From Chromobotia macracanthus (lineage: Eukaryota > Chordata > Actinopteri > Cypriniformes > Botiidae), in the NCBI GenBank assembly GCA_036877525.1, contig JAZGTH010000115.1, positions 1,356,501-1,420,500 on the forward strand: a stretch of 64,000 bases of DNA, given 5' to 3'. A program made the translations under genes and the position numbers. This document shows, piece by piece, positions 11,957 through 24,456 of the stretch; within the stretch, counting starts at the first letter, position 1; each line of letters starts with the position of its first letter. The notes beneath the pieces are model-generated. The model saw only the letters and a list, made by a program, of their open reading frames with translations. It had not been told where the DNA came from and searched no databases.

Positions 11957-13358
11957 CTACAATTAAAACATCAACGAATTTATTTGAAAAACACTGAACC
12001 TTCCGGGTTTGTAATGAAATTCAAACAGCGACTACGCGTGGCGGCATCGTCCGGGGCTTGCATTCTGTATCCACCACTTCCGCACCGACTGCGGGCGCAC
12101 ATCTTTTTCAAAATTAAAATGTAATATCGTTTTAAAAAATGGCTATACCCCAATGATAAAACCCCACAAACATCAGTGTGAAAGACTCAATATAACATCA
12201 CTTGCAGTATAAAGCCTGACATGTTATCGTTATTCTTTGACAGGCGCCCCATCTGCAGCCAGCCCGAATTACTCCTTCACTGCTGCAGTTTAACCTCCCA
12301 AACGCAACCTGACTCATCGGGGGAAACAATTACATAATGTAGAATAAGTGGAGAAAAGGCACAGATGCCCACACGAAAGTAACTTGAATGCAGTGTTTTT
12401 CCAAGCGAACGGCAACCTGAACTCTACAGCTCAAATAGGAAACAGCGGAGTACAAACCATTGTCCAAAATGGCGACAGAAATGTACACTGACAAACGCGA
12501 GAACGAATGTCGTATAGCATATATATTACAAAGCGTGGATACTCTGAAACAGCGGCGAGTCTGATCATACCAAAATACTAAAGTAACATTTTAAATAAAA
12601 CAACGTTTCAGTTTATTTGAGTCTGTAGTATATTGTAAAATGCTAAATTAACCGGCAAATGTCTAGTTACTAAAACACGAGAAACTAAAACTGAGCGCTT
12701 TGAGTTTTCTAGTGGAATTACTAGATTACTTCAAAGCCGAACACGTTTAAAACGCAATATAATAAACACAAACCTTCTGAATCACCCAATATTCCCACGT
12801 CGAATCTCGTTTTGAAAATATAAGGGCTGGGCTTCAATTTATATCTTTCTGCCTCTTCCTGTTATGTTCTTCCAGATATGACGCATTCTTTCCTCATTCG
12901 TTTAACGTAATACAGCCATCCTCCTAGTTATTTCGGCTCCATTTACATTGTTTACATGTCAATGACAAGTAGAAGGTACGGTCTAATTTAATGATTCTCT
13001 GCACTGCAGCTAAAATGTAAAAAGCTGTAGTTAAAAGTTGATTTGCAATTTATACAAATGGGCAATGGGGCGTAATAAAGTTTTGTCTCCAATTCACATT
13101 TTGAAACTGGGAAATAGAAATTGTTTCGACTATATCCCATTTCTCCCATTTTAGTTTTAGAAAGAAATTGATTTAATTCTTATGTATCAGCTTTGCATAC
13201 AGCCGTTTATGGAAACCTGTTTAATGTAAATGCAGAGTTTAAATTTAATAAGTTTTTTAAAATAGATAAATAAATAAAAATACAAATAAAATAATAAATA
13301 AGTTTAAATAGTCCTCAGTAGATAATAATTGAACAGAATGTTGTATCTGTAGTTGTAT

Positions 13359-13361
<3 letters not shown>

Positions 13362-13394
<33 letters not shown>

Positions 13395-13430
13395 ATACAA
13401 ACAGAATATAAATATATATATATATAATAG
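13362..13430. repeat. TA microsatellite
   Basis: Two adjacent runs of alternating T and A (about 13363-13390 and 13411-13427), with short gt/ac edges that make the block self-complementary. Length polymorphism is likely. Confidence 0.8.
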
Positions 13431-13644
13431 TCTGCATTAAATATTGTCTGCAAGTTTTGGCAAACAATACGTTATGACAGACTAAATAACTACTGCATCT
13501 GTGCCAGACATAAATTGCATTATAGTATTTTATTACAGTGCTGCTATGCAGCATGCTCAATGTCCCGTGTTTTGTTTGTCCCGCCAGTTGCTCATATTGG
13601 CCTTGCAGTGGCGCGCGAGAGCATGAGTAGACGAGGGGATGCCC

Positions 13645-13654
13645 GCGCACGCGC
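13645..13654. promoter_or_regulatory. unkl: NRF1-like motif upstream of unkl start
   Basis: GCGCACGCGC fits the palindromic NRF1 consensus. It sits 21 bp upstream of the unkl ATG in a CpG-rich patch, as is typical of broadly expressed CpG-island promoters. Confidence 0.4.
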
Positions 13655-13674
13655 TGTTATTGTTTTGACTGAAA

Positions 13675-16600
13675 ATGCCGTCGGTTTCGAAAAACGGCGG
13701 CGAGCGCTTCTCCTCAAACCGAGAAACCAACCCACTATACGTAAGTAAAGTAAACATTATAAATGCGAAAATAAAGTTCTGTAGAATGTGATACTTATTT
13801 GCCATTCGTCCGTCGGTTTTAGATTTGTAACGCTTGCAGTTTCTTCTCCCCTCCGTGCGTTTAAAAAATGGTGCTTTTCCTTTTGTAAATTCTTCCGAAT
13901 GCACGCGGTTCTTTCGGCTTAATTTTAATCAAACAAACAATCTCATCTTGGTTATACGTTGCATTGCGTTTTGTGTTAATGCTTTGGTTGGGTTTTGTGT
14001 AGTTTAAAACGTAAGAATGCGTTTTTCGTTTGTTTACCTAAAGCGTACTTGTCCAAAAGCTTGAAGATACGTATATTGCATAGCAAAGCGAGCGTGACGA
14101 GACGCTCGCTAGATGTAGCTAGCAGGCTGGTTTGTTAGCTGCATCCGCCTCCTTCCTTCACTTCGGCCCGTGTTTCTTACTCTACGCTCCTTTCGCGCCG
14201 TACGCACTAATGGTTTGAATGGACAGTACGTCGACATTTTTGCGTAACTCTAAATGCTAATCGCAGAGTTCTTGTCGTAAGCTTGTAGTGGAGAGCCCTG
14301 ATCAATAGCTCGCAGTGGCTGGAGTTGATGCAGTTGATTTTTAATAGTATGAAACGGAATTTACCGCACATTTCACCATTTTATAGATGCCGAAGAGGTA
14401 AAGTGAAGTAAAACAGTGATTTAGCGCTAGTTTTGTTGTCGTATGATAGCATCTGAGAAACTACGCAGTGTACACCACGGCTCTGAAGTTGAACTTACAA
14501 CTGCATGTCATATGATGCACTTCGACACTACTGTGTTTGATTCTGTCGATACTGTTTTGTTTACATCAGTCAAGTTCAGCGTTTGGTACGATTGATATTA
14601 ACATTTTAACATGCCGTCCGCTTTTTGTTGTAGATATTTGAAGGAGTTTAGGACTGAGCAGTGCCCACTGTTTCTGCAGCACAAATGCACACAGCACAGA
14701 CCCTTTACGTGTTTCCACTGGCATTTTCTAAACCAGAGAAGACGGAGACCCATACGGAGAAGAGATGGGACTTTTAATTACAGCCCTGATGTATATTGCA
14801 CCAAGTATGATGAAACAACAGGAATATGCCCTGATGGGGACGAGTGAGTAACTTTTTTAATTCAGACGGCAGTTGACAAGAGAATACACATGCTATTAAT
14901 AAAGTACGTGTGTCATCTGTTTGGTAATGCACGTTGTTTAGAATGTAATACCTTAAACCACATTAGCAATTTGTTGCATTTTCTTTTGGTCGCATGGCAC
15001 AATGTGTTTACAAATATATTTAGTGTAACACTAATTCCTGTTGAGAATGCAAATGTTTGGGATCAGAGTCAGACATTAGGCTTTTCAGTAACCCTAAGCA
15101 ATATTTTGCATGTGTTTTTGACTCGTCTTACTGTGTAGCACACGCCCCTTTAATAAAGTATGAAGTTAATCAGCCTGTCACCTCTATAAATTAATTGTTT
15201 GCTCTAATGTTAATGTTTGACTGCCTCTGCGGCAACAACCTGTGGTTTTCTTCGTGTGTATTGCCTAATCAATATGTCGCTTTTCGCTGGGCTTCCTTGT
15301 TCGTCTTATGTTACCGAAATATATGGTTAGATTGTAAAAGAAGGTCAGCGGACGGATGGCGGGGAGTGTTGTTTGTTGCTTTCTTTATGTATTGCGCTTA
15401 GGGAACAGACGGACACGCCCCCTGTTCTCTGGATTGTGATTGGTCCACCCGTTGCACGTACTAGTCTTCAATGGCTTACTACAGATACACTGTGCTTAAG
15501 ATTCCCTCTCTTTTAAAAGCTGATGTGTTTACAAACCGATTTATGAATGCGGCTTGGAGGATATTAAATTAACAATTTAAACTGCAGTTTATAAATAAGA
15601 TTCTTGTGGAATTTGTGTGGCTATTGATGAAAATTGTTTGAGTAACATTGTAAAACTTTGCTTAAAATTCATATATAGATACCTTACCGATCGTTTGTGG
15701 GAGAATATTTTTGTTAATTACACTAGCTTGATTATTAGCAAGTTGAGTAGAGTTGTTCTTGGCTTTGTTTGGTTTAGCATTATATTTGGTGTCTAATTTA
15801 CTCATTTGAGCTGTATATACAAAATGTGGCTTTGCTGTAGTGGAGTTAATACAGTTAATAAAGGCTCAGCTAATACTGTACTGTCACCCCTTTAAATTGT
15901 TTAAAGGCACTACTGCTAGACTTCTTTAGTATTGTATGTGCATATATCACAACATTTTCTTAAAATGTATTGTTGTTGTTGTTGTTTTTAAAACAATCCC
16001 AGATAATTACATGGCAACTTAATTTCGACTTTTGCTGCAGGATTGTTTTGAAATTTTGTGAGATAACTCTGTTAACATTTTGTCAACATTTGATATTGCA
16101 GATTTTATTTAAATATATTAGATTTGTTAATTGTTATACATCCTTATTTGTATCATTTTTATAGGCTCTGTTGAACTCTAATATAGGCTAATTGTTAGTC
16201 ATTTTTAAAAATGATTAGTTCCTTGTGTCCGCTGTATCTTCCTGATACACATAGTATGTCACATAGTTTTAGTCTAGGCATAGATCACACATCCATTCAT
16301 CCAGTAGCAGCCGTCCTGTGCTGACATCATAGCTGTTGCCATAGTTACTGTTGCTACCTGAACAAGATGCAGTTGCTATATTTGAGAAGATTATTGGGTA
16401 TGTGGCATTTTCAGTGTAAGTCTGTGCTCTGCCAGAGAGCTGTCTGTATTGTCAAAACCCCATTTTCTGTGTGTCCTACTGCTTCAAGCTCACTGTAATT
16501 TAAAAATGAAAACATGCATTATTTATTTAGAATAACGTGCTGTGCACTGACAATAATTAAGAATGTTTCATATGCTGTATACTGTTAAGTAGACCTTAGT

Positions 16601-19600
16601 TCTGTCTTAAATTGTATTGTATTTGCATTTTCTATTTTGCAACATGTCTTGCAAAATAGTTTCAAGTCAGACAGTGTTTCACAAGTATTTGACTGTTTTG
16701 TCAGTTGTGAAAGCATGAACAGTGATAGTGCTTTGTTTTTTTTTAAGTATCTTTGTCGCATGTCATCCCAATTACAGCCAAATTTGAATTCTAATATTTA
16801 AATAAAGAGTTAGGTTTAAAATGGTGTTTAAGTTGTATTTTGTTAATATGAAGTTTGTTCTTGGGTGAAAAACAAACAACCTTATTAAAACGTTATTAAT
16901 GTAATTGTATCAGTAAACAGTGACAACTGTTTTCAAAAGTGCTCACTTTAAGCATATTTCAAGCATTTTGTCACCTCTGAAAAATAAAATACTATTATGA
17001 TTTCAAGGTTTTTCTTGATGCAGTTTAGGTCCTAGAAGGTACTCAGTGATGAAAGAAATTTCAGCATATGCTTCAGTTTGTTTTCCCACTCAGTCCTGTT
17101 GGCCAGTGGCAGCACCTTGGAGGCAAGGTTACACAGTGAAATGTTGTTGATACATGATCTGTGATTGTTGTATCACATAGCATCACAATAGAAAATGCAG
17201 TTATCTGTTTTATTTATATACTACGCTGTCATATTGTGGTATGTTAGAAATGACTGCAAGGCAGGAGTGAGCCCATTTATAGGGCAGTAGTTATTTTTTA
17301 ACTTGATAATGTAACAGTATGTTTGGTTCTGTACTTGCTTTTTCTCCCTACCATTTTCTGTGGCTTCAGGAAGTGCAGTAAGCAGGCAGTAGATGAGACG
17401 TGCTTTATTCAGTGGTGTAAAATGAAGCATTCGTTGAGAAACCAGCCCACATTACTGGAGGCAGTGTTGCATTATATTTAGGTTTTTATTGCCAAATCTG
17501 TTTGTGTAGTAACAGTGAAAGTTATTTTCTCTTATGTGTTGTGCCCCTTCACAGTTGTCCCTACTTACACCGGACCACCGGTGACACAGAGCGCAAGTAT
17601 CATTTGCGTTACTACAAGACAGGCACATGCATCCATGAGACAGATGCTCGTGGACACTGTGTGAAGAACGGCCTCCACTGCGCCTTCGCTCATGGACCAC
17701 ATGATCTTCGTCCACCAGTTTATGACATAAGGCAAGATTTCATTCTAAATTCCCCACAGGGGATTAATAAAGTGTCTATTTAAGTGTGTACACAAACTAT
17801 TGCAGTAGCAAAAAAAGGAAGTCTTTTGGCTTGTGGCACTTAAATTCCTGTTTTTTTTAAAGGCGGGAATTCTGCTGTTGCGCCCAGCCCCCAACTAATG
17901 TAAATGTAGTGGTGCTCAAAATAGCAGCAGTTAGCACTAGACATTGTTTCGGTATGGCAATTGTTTCCAGTTGCAAAAAACCACAAGATATCAATTGATT
18001 GACACCCGGGATATTTGCATATGTATTCAATTTATAAATAAGGCTAAATCGTGAGTGCTAAATCGACAATTTAACAAAACAAGCCAATGTTCTTATTAGG
18101 GGTGGAGGTTAGAGTTAACCTGATTTGCAAACATGTTTTACATCTTTTGTTGTTCACATTGGTAAGCACACTGCACAACGATTTTGATCTGGTCCATGAA
18201 TGTGCCTCACGAGCAATTAAATAACAAGAAATGTGCCGTCTCAGCAGTTGCCTAGCAACATATACGTGGAAATGGCTGTTACATCAATGCCAAGCTTGTG
18301 TTTTTTTACATCTACCGTTCAGAGTTGTTTGCAGTTTTGAATAGGTGGGTTTACTTGCATAAATGTATTTACAGAGAAATCCAGGCACAGGAAGCCCTGC
18401 AGAATGGCCAGCTGGGATCTGGGGAGGGAATTCCTGACCTACAGCCAGGTGTGTTGGCAAGCCAGGCCATGATTGAGAAGACCCTGAATGAGGACCCCCG
18501 CTGGCAAGGTGACACTAAACTTTTCCACATAGATCCATGTACAGATGAAGTACAGATTCAGTATGGAGTGTTAGTGAAGAGTTATAAGTCACATGGTATT
18601 CAGTCATTTCTCCTGATTTAATTTCAGTTCATGCTGGGTATAATCTGAAGTTTCTGTTCCCCCATTTTTTGCAGACACCAATTTTGTTTTGGCCAGTTAT
18701 AAAACTGAGCAGTGCACCAAGCCTCCACGTCTATGCAGGCAGGGCTATGCATGTCCCCACTATCACAACAGCAGAGATAGGAGAAGAAATCCCAGAAAGT
18801 TCAAATATAGGTAAGATATAACTTTAATGGAAAAGCAAATGTTCCCAAATAAAGAATAATTTTTCTCTTTTGCTGAAGAAAGTCACCATATTGCTCACAA
18901 AATTCTTTTGATGACCAGATTTCTGTTTAATTTGGAGTTGTTTTTGCTTTTGGTTTATTTTGGTGAAGCACATGTATTATTTTTCTTCGTGTTTCATACA
19001 TTCTTTTTATACATGAAGCTCAATCTCTGTTTGGTGTGTAACAGATCAACGCCATGCCCAAGTGTGAAACATGGCGATGAGTGGGGCGAACCCTCAAAGT
19101 GTGAGAGCGGCGACAGCTGTCAGTACTGCCACTCCCGCACAGAACAGCAATTCCACCCAGAGGTAGAACTGCCACACCTATATGCTATAACTGACTTGAA
19201 TTTATTACTTATATAAAGGGAACTTCATTTTCAGTCTTACAATTTTATTGTCTCCATTTCAAGATTTATAAATCTACTAAATGCAATGACATGAGGCAAA
19301 CAGGATACTGTCCAAGGGGGCCATTCTGTGCTTTTGCACATGTGGAAAGTAAGCACGTAAATAATACTTCGTATTATCTAATTTGTATTGCCAATTCTTA
19401 ATGTAATAATTGCATGCAGTAACTCTAAAGACTGTTTTTGTGTATGTATGTTTGTGTCTAAAGGAATTCCTTCCACAGAGGAGACCATGAGCAGTTTGCT
19501 TACAGCAGTGCAGTCGGGTTCTCAGTCCAAGCTGAGCTCTCAGCAATACCCGGAGTGTCCAGTCAGCGAGTGGAGCAGCAACACCAGTTCCATCACCAGC

Positions 19601-22600
19601 AGCATTAATAACAACAGCCAACCAGGACACGTATGTTTTCACCCACCTATCATCTGTGTTATGAATGAATGTTCACCTGTATGTGGATCATTAGGCTACA
19701 CAGTGGTAGTGATGTAGCTTCTTTAGAAACATCTAACTGATTGCGTTGTTCTGCTCTCTCATTTTATTTTACCACTGTTTTGTTCTGTTTATATTGGTTT
19801 TCTTTGCGTTTGTTTACGCTTTTTGCAGTCTGTGTTTGAAGGGAAGAGAATCTCAGATTAAGATAAGAGACTCACGTGCTCTCCTGATTCAAATCACACC
19901 AAAATTTGAATTTTACTATTCTTGTGTCTTAAAATCTGTCACCTTTGGGTCTGCTAAATTGACAAAGAAAAACACCACAAGACTATTTGGCTGCGTCTAA
20001 AACCGCATCATTAAGACCATCTGTGCTTTTCTCCTTCAGGTGTCTTGCTCTAATAGTACGACTGTAACACCCAGCTCAGGAAGCAACAGTTCTTTGTCCC
20101 CAATTGGACCCATCGGCAGGCCAAAATGCTTTACTAATGGTAGCTTATGTTCAGAGTCCACCACGTCCAGTGTTTCGTCTCCAACATCTAACTATCCCAA
20201 AGCTCCAGGTTTTGAACGGGAGGATCAGGTACAAATGACCGCTTTCTCTAGCCTGTTTTGAAGGGGATTCCTGCAGGACTGCAGGCACGACACACACTGC
20301 AAACTTTGTTTTCTTTTCATTCTGTGCCCTTGGGTCATTTCATTTGTTGCCACCAGTGTTCTGCCTCTGTTTTCTTCAGTGCTTTGTTGCCAACTGTAAA
20401 TCATTACTCTGTAGTTGTCAGTGTTGTTGAAGCTGTGTTGGTAATCTTTGAGATTTAGGGTGCGGTAACTGTCTGCTCAGTTATTACTACAGTGCATTTC
20501 GAAAATGCATTCCACATGAACTTGTATATCAGCATATTCTGTTGGATCCATTTTGGGTTCTAGTTTATATATAGTTTACCTGGAATTACACATGCTAAGT
20601 GATAAGATAATAATTTCGGCATTGAAGTGACCAGAGAAGGCTGTTCAAAGGTCACATGAGAAATATGTGATTGCCTTAAAATATCAAAATATAATCTTCT
20701 ATTGTGACTGTTCTCCCAAAAATGAAATTTTTGTGATTGGCACACCTCCATGTTGTTGTAAACCTGAATGACCTCCTTTCTTCCATGGAACACAAAAGGA
20801 GCCATAACGTACAATCTCAGTCTCCATTCACTTTTATTATGTGTAACAAACATTGAGTGCAGGTGAATGGTGACTGAGGCTGTCTGTCTCTGACTGCATA
20901 GAAAAAAGCCATAAGAGTTTGAAACAACATGAGGGTATGTAAATGATAATTTTTATTTTTGGGTGAACTCCTTTTTTTTTATTTCGAAGGCTGTTTTACG
21001 GGTTTGTTTTCTCTTCCTGTGCAGGTAGCAATTTTCTACATAATAACAATCCTGGTTGCCTTAACAACTTCAGTTCCCATGATATGGCATATTATCTGAT
21101 TTCAGGTAAAGAACCAGAAGAGCCAGTCTGTGGAAAATAATCAAAAGTTAATGGACCAAGACAAACAGGTAAAGCAGCCCAGTCCTCACATTTACGCATG
21201 TCCCAACTTCACAAATATGGATTGTAGATGACAAAGTGTTTGGTGCAGTGGAGGAAGTTATCATATTTCATAGAAATTGTAGGTGGCCTTTATTCCAGGC
21301 AGTCATTTAAAATTAGAAATTGGCCCTGAATACCATCTAAACATAATGCTTTGCTTTCCATGTGAAATATGGCCCCTGTAATTAAGTCAATTAATAGTTT
21401 GTTTTCACAAATGTTGCAAGACATGCAGCACTTGCAATAGACCAGTGACATATCTGAGACAATTGTAAGTTGCAGCATAACTTAATTTTAATAATTAAGT
21501 TATTTTATGAAACCTTCCAGAATGTTCACAAAAGTCCTGCCCAACTGCTTTTCTTCACAGAATCACAGTGGTGTGTTCTCCGTGGTGAACCATCTAACAT
21601 CCAGCATAACATCAAGCATCACGTCTAGCTTGGCTTCCAGTATTGGATCTGACAGTTCGTCACCCACCACTTTATCAACAATGAATGCAAAAGCAACACC
21701 CTTCTATCCAGGCAGCAATACCGTGGAGTCAGTAATAGGTAAGCACCACCTATTTGTCTTTGACCTGAACAGCCAAACTATGAAACAGTCTAAATCCAGA
21801 TTAGGCAGTGCAGATAACTCCTGAGTGTTTAGTGATATGCAAGCGTTTTTTGTGACAGTGCATTAGCCATAAGTCAGTGAGTCCACTAAAACTCAGCAGC
21901 AGAGGCAGCATCAGACAGTAATCAGAAGCTCAGAGCTGAGTGGATAAGGGCTTTCACATCAGACTTCTCTTTGAGCTAATGCATCAAATGATTTTGGTAA
22001 GTTTATAGATTTTATAAGTGCATCTAGATGCACTCGTGAGTCGTGTGAGAATGGAGAACTGAATTATCAGGCCTTTCAATCGTGTAATAATGTCTCTTGA
22101 AGTAGCTTGTTTTTCACTTTGCAAGGATGAAAAAATGGACTCTGCTCTTGTTTTAGGATCTGCACTTGACTTAAATTTTAGTGACATTAACGTTGCCTCT
22201 CTTGACAAAGAGTTAGAGGACCAAGACAACAATGGCCTTGGTTTAACAAGTAAGACTTTCTTGTTGTTGTTGTCTGGCTTGTTCTGTGTTTGGTGGACCA
22301 TTCAATGCATGTTTGGTGTTTAAACTATTTTCTTCCATAGGTCAGAGGTTATTAGGAGGCTCTGCTCCTGTCAATATTCCCGGCTCTCTGGCTCGGTCTT
22401 CCTCTCTGCATTCATCCTCCTCCCTGTCCGCCTCTCCGCTCGGCTCACTGTCCCAATCCCTGTCCCAGTCCCTCCTTTCTGGAATGGCCTCTCAGCAGAG
22501 CCAGCAGCAGGCACCACCTGTTAAAACTGAGCATGGCCTTCTGGGAACACCCACGTCTACACAGAACTCCTTAGGTAAAAACAGTATGTTGGGAATTGTA

Positions 22601-24456
22601 GCTTTTCGAATGAGAAGGTCTAAGAGTATTGAACTCATTTCTATAAAGCACTGATATGATATTCCTTGTTCTGCAAAGCCAGATTATAACCAGACTGAAT
22701 AATACTACATTGTAACTTACTCTGGCTTGGTATCTACCACTTTTATCTTCCCTATATTTAAAGGTGCAGTAAGCAGTTTCCTGAAAAACTGTTGATATTT
22801 GAAATCGAAACCCAAAAACACACCCCCTATTGCTGATTGGCTGTGTTGTTAATTGGTCTGATCCACTTTTTTATTCTCTTTTTACACAGACAGCACTTTG
22901 TCAGACACATTTGTCAACACACACAGAACAGACACCTAGCAAATACTCACAAATTATTTGTTTGTTTGTATAAACAGAAATTGCTTACTGTACTTTAAAA
23001 GCTTTGAAACATCTGAGACTGATGATATCACTGTTATAGGACAATGTGTATGTTTGTAACAGAACAGCTGTGCATAGGTAAGGTTGATGTTACCAGTGTA
23101 CCCACAGTAAGTTAATGGAATGATGATTGGCCTCAGGTCTGAATGGTGGAGCAGGCAGTATATGGGACTTCTTGAGTGGCAGCTTCTCTCCAAGCCCGTC
23201 TCCAGTGTTCAGCAGCCTTACCTCTAGCACGGTCGGTTCCAGCTGTGCAGACATTGGCCGGCTCCTCCGAGAACTGGATGAGGCCAAGCGCAAGATAAAG
23301 CAATGGGAGGACGCCTGGCACCAAGTCAAACAGGTCGGCCGATTACTTTCATTTTTATTCTTATTAATACTTTTTTAATTTTAGGGATCATGAGGTCTTC
23401 ATTGATGCTTGCAGACATTTCTTTTAAAGCAAGTTATACAATATAGTGCTCATTTAGGTTATCTCTCAAACCATGAGAGCCATTTGGGTTACAGTGTGAA
23501 ATATACTTGTCTGACACTACATGTACATTTATTTATTTGGCAGAAGCTTTTATCCAAAGCAACTTACTGTTTATTCAAGGTATACATTTTATCAGTACTT
23601 GAGTTCCCTGGGAATTGAACCCACAACCCACAGTGCTCTACCAGTTGAGCTACAGGAACACTTACATAACACTGTGCCGATTCGCTTATTGACAGCACTA
23701 TCTCACAGTGCAACCTCAAGCTATTGTCCCTCAGCTTCTCAGCTTTAAAGAAACAGAGAATTATAGGGAAAGTTTACAGGGCATGAAATCAGTTAAGCTA
23801 ATTATTATCATCAGATGGTCTCATTAAAACACACCTGTGATTACCCATTCACCAGGCCTGTGAAGCGTGGCAGAAAGATGCTCATGAAGCGAAGGAACAA
23901 GCAAAAACTGCGGAGGCTGAACGGCAGCTGGCGGAGCAGAAGTGTGAGGACACTGAGCGAAAGCTGAAGAAACTGCAGGGAGACTTTGATGTTTTCTGTC
24001 GCTCCCCTAACACGCCCCTCCTGCGTAGCTACGGGGATCTGGACCAGCTCCCCCTGCCAAAGCTCCGCTCTCTTCAGAGCCAGCTGCGCTCTGACCTAGA
24101 CCTCGTAGATGGGGTAAGAAGGACCAGGTCCCAACATGCATACGCCACCATGTCACATTTACACACACTCTAAGGGTGGGTGAGGGTCACACTCTTCTCG
24201 CCGGAAAGAGTAGCCGTCAGTCTCTCGTGCATGACGCAATGCATTGAATGGTCCTTCTGTGAGGTGTGACTGATGTTAACTCTTCTTTTTCTCAACACAG
24301 GTAATATATCAGCTTCAGTCAAAGAAATGTATAGTTTGCCAAAAGCATGATCGTTCCATTGTCCTGCAGCCTTGCCAACATTATGTACTTTGTCAGAACT
24401 GTTCGTCTGGTAAAACGGAATGTCCTTATTGTAAGACAAAAATATTGAAGTGGTGA
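13675..24456 (+). CDS. unkl: Unkempt-like CCCH zinc-finger protein (UNKL), 16 exons
   Basis: An RNA-binding protein of the Unkempt family; UNK is known to bind UAG-containing mRNAs and repress translation. Coding exons: 13675-13740, 14634-14843, 17555-17731, 18375-18508, 18675-18810, 19045-19162, 19264-19348, 19464-19630, 20040-20228, 21106-21168, 21561-21738, 22157-22249, 22341-22574, 23137-23333, 23856-24113, 24301-24456; about 820 residues. Exons 2-7 encode six CCCH fingers. Exons 8-14 encode Ser-rich linkers. Exons 14-15 encode a likely coiled coil (RLLRELDEAKRKIKQW onward). Exon 16 encodes a RING-like Cys cluster (CIVC, CQHYVLC, CPYC). UNKL rather than UNK is favoured by the MPSVSK start, QAQEALQNGQ, GSIWDFLSGSFSPSPSP and the ECPYC ending. 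Phases join correctly except exon 1 to 2, where two bases are missing. Intron 3 has a GC donor. Confidence 0.93.
13741..14633 (+). other. unkl: unkl intron 1
   Basis: Donor gtaagt at 13741, acceptor tag ending at 14633. The 5' half is CpG-rich, continuing the promoter island. No other gene or repeat recognised. Confidence 0.7.
14844..17554 (+). other. unkl: unkl intron 2
   Basis: The longest unkl intron, AT-rich, from donor gtgagt to acceptor ttcacag. Open frames inside it have no splice support. No recognised repeats beyond short gtt runs near 15970. Confidence 0.7.
17732..18374 (+). other. unkl: unkl intron 3, GC-AG type
   Basis: The exon ends ATAAG and the intron starts GCAAGA. The reading frame (Asp-Ile-Arg joining Glu-Ile-Gln) is only restored if this GC donor is used with the acceptor atttacag ending at 18374. 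AG|GCAAG is the usual strong context of natural GC-AG introns. A single base error from GTAAGA is the alternative. Confidence 0.65.
20709..20972. mobile_element. Palindromic non-autonomous DNA element in unkl intron 9
   Basis: The ends are inverted copies: gttctcccaaaaatgaaa on the left, and a right end whose complement reads gttcacccaaaaataaaa. An inner repeat, catgttgttgtaaacc, pairs with ggtttgaaacaacatgagg-type sequence near 20918-20936. This inverted-repeat family is very common in cyprinid genomes. It has no coding capacity. Confidence 0.65.
22757..22999. mobile_element. MITE with short terminal inverted repeats in unkl intron 13
   Basis: The left end tttaaaggtgcagtaagcag and the right end (complement tttaaagtacagtaagcaat) form imperfect inverted repeats of about 20 bp around 240 bp of non-coding sequence. 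The layout fits a fish MITE; superfamily not assigned. Confidence 0.6.
23525..23660 (-). repeat. tRNA-derived SINE, near full length, unkl intron 14
   Basis: On the minus strand the head reads TAGCTCAACTGG (Pol III A box, 23652-23641) and GGTTCAATTCC (B box, 23621-23611). It is followed by the family tail with the complement of tatccaaagcaactta near 23550-23566. Other copies or fragments are at 2.76, 49.4, 52.7, 57.95 and 60.75 kb. Confidence 0.75.

Larger units (their letters stand above)
11957..13674. promoter_or_regulatory. Head-to-head promoter interval of H3.3 and unkl
   Basis: The two start codons face away from each other 1.7 kb apart. The H3.3 side has an ETS-type CCGGAA on the minus strand (12006-12001) and a YY1-like CAAAATGGCGAC near 12466. 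The unkl side has a CpG-rich patch from about 13590 with an NRF1-like site. Between them is AT-rich sequence with a TA microsatellite. The non-coding first exon of H3.3 must lie here but I cannot place it. The motifs are consensus matches only. Confidence 0.45.

Noticed and set aside
11834..12124. 96-codon plus-strand frame
   Set aside because: Antisense shadow of the first H3.3 coding exon and its upstream intron.
13362..13430. TA palindrome as a functional cruciform or origin
   Set aside because: A simple microsatellite explains it; no further signal nearby.
23600..23660. Possible tRNA gene
   Set aside because: A and B boxes are present, but the body continues into a SINE tail and cannot fold as a full tRNA.
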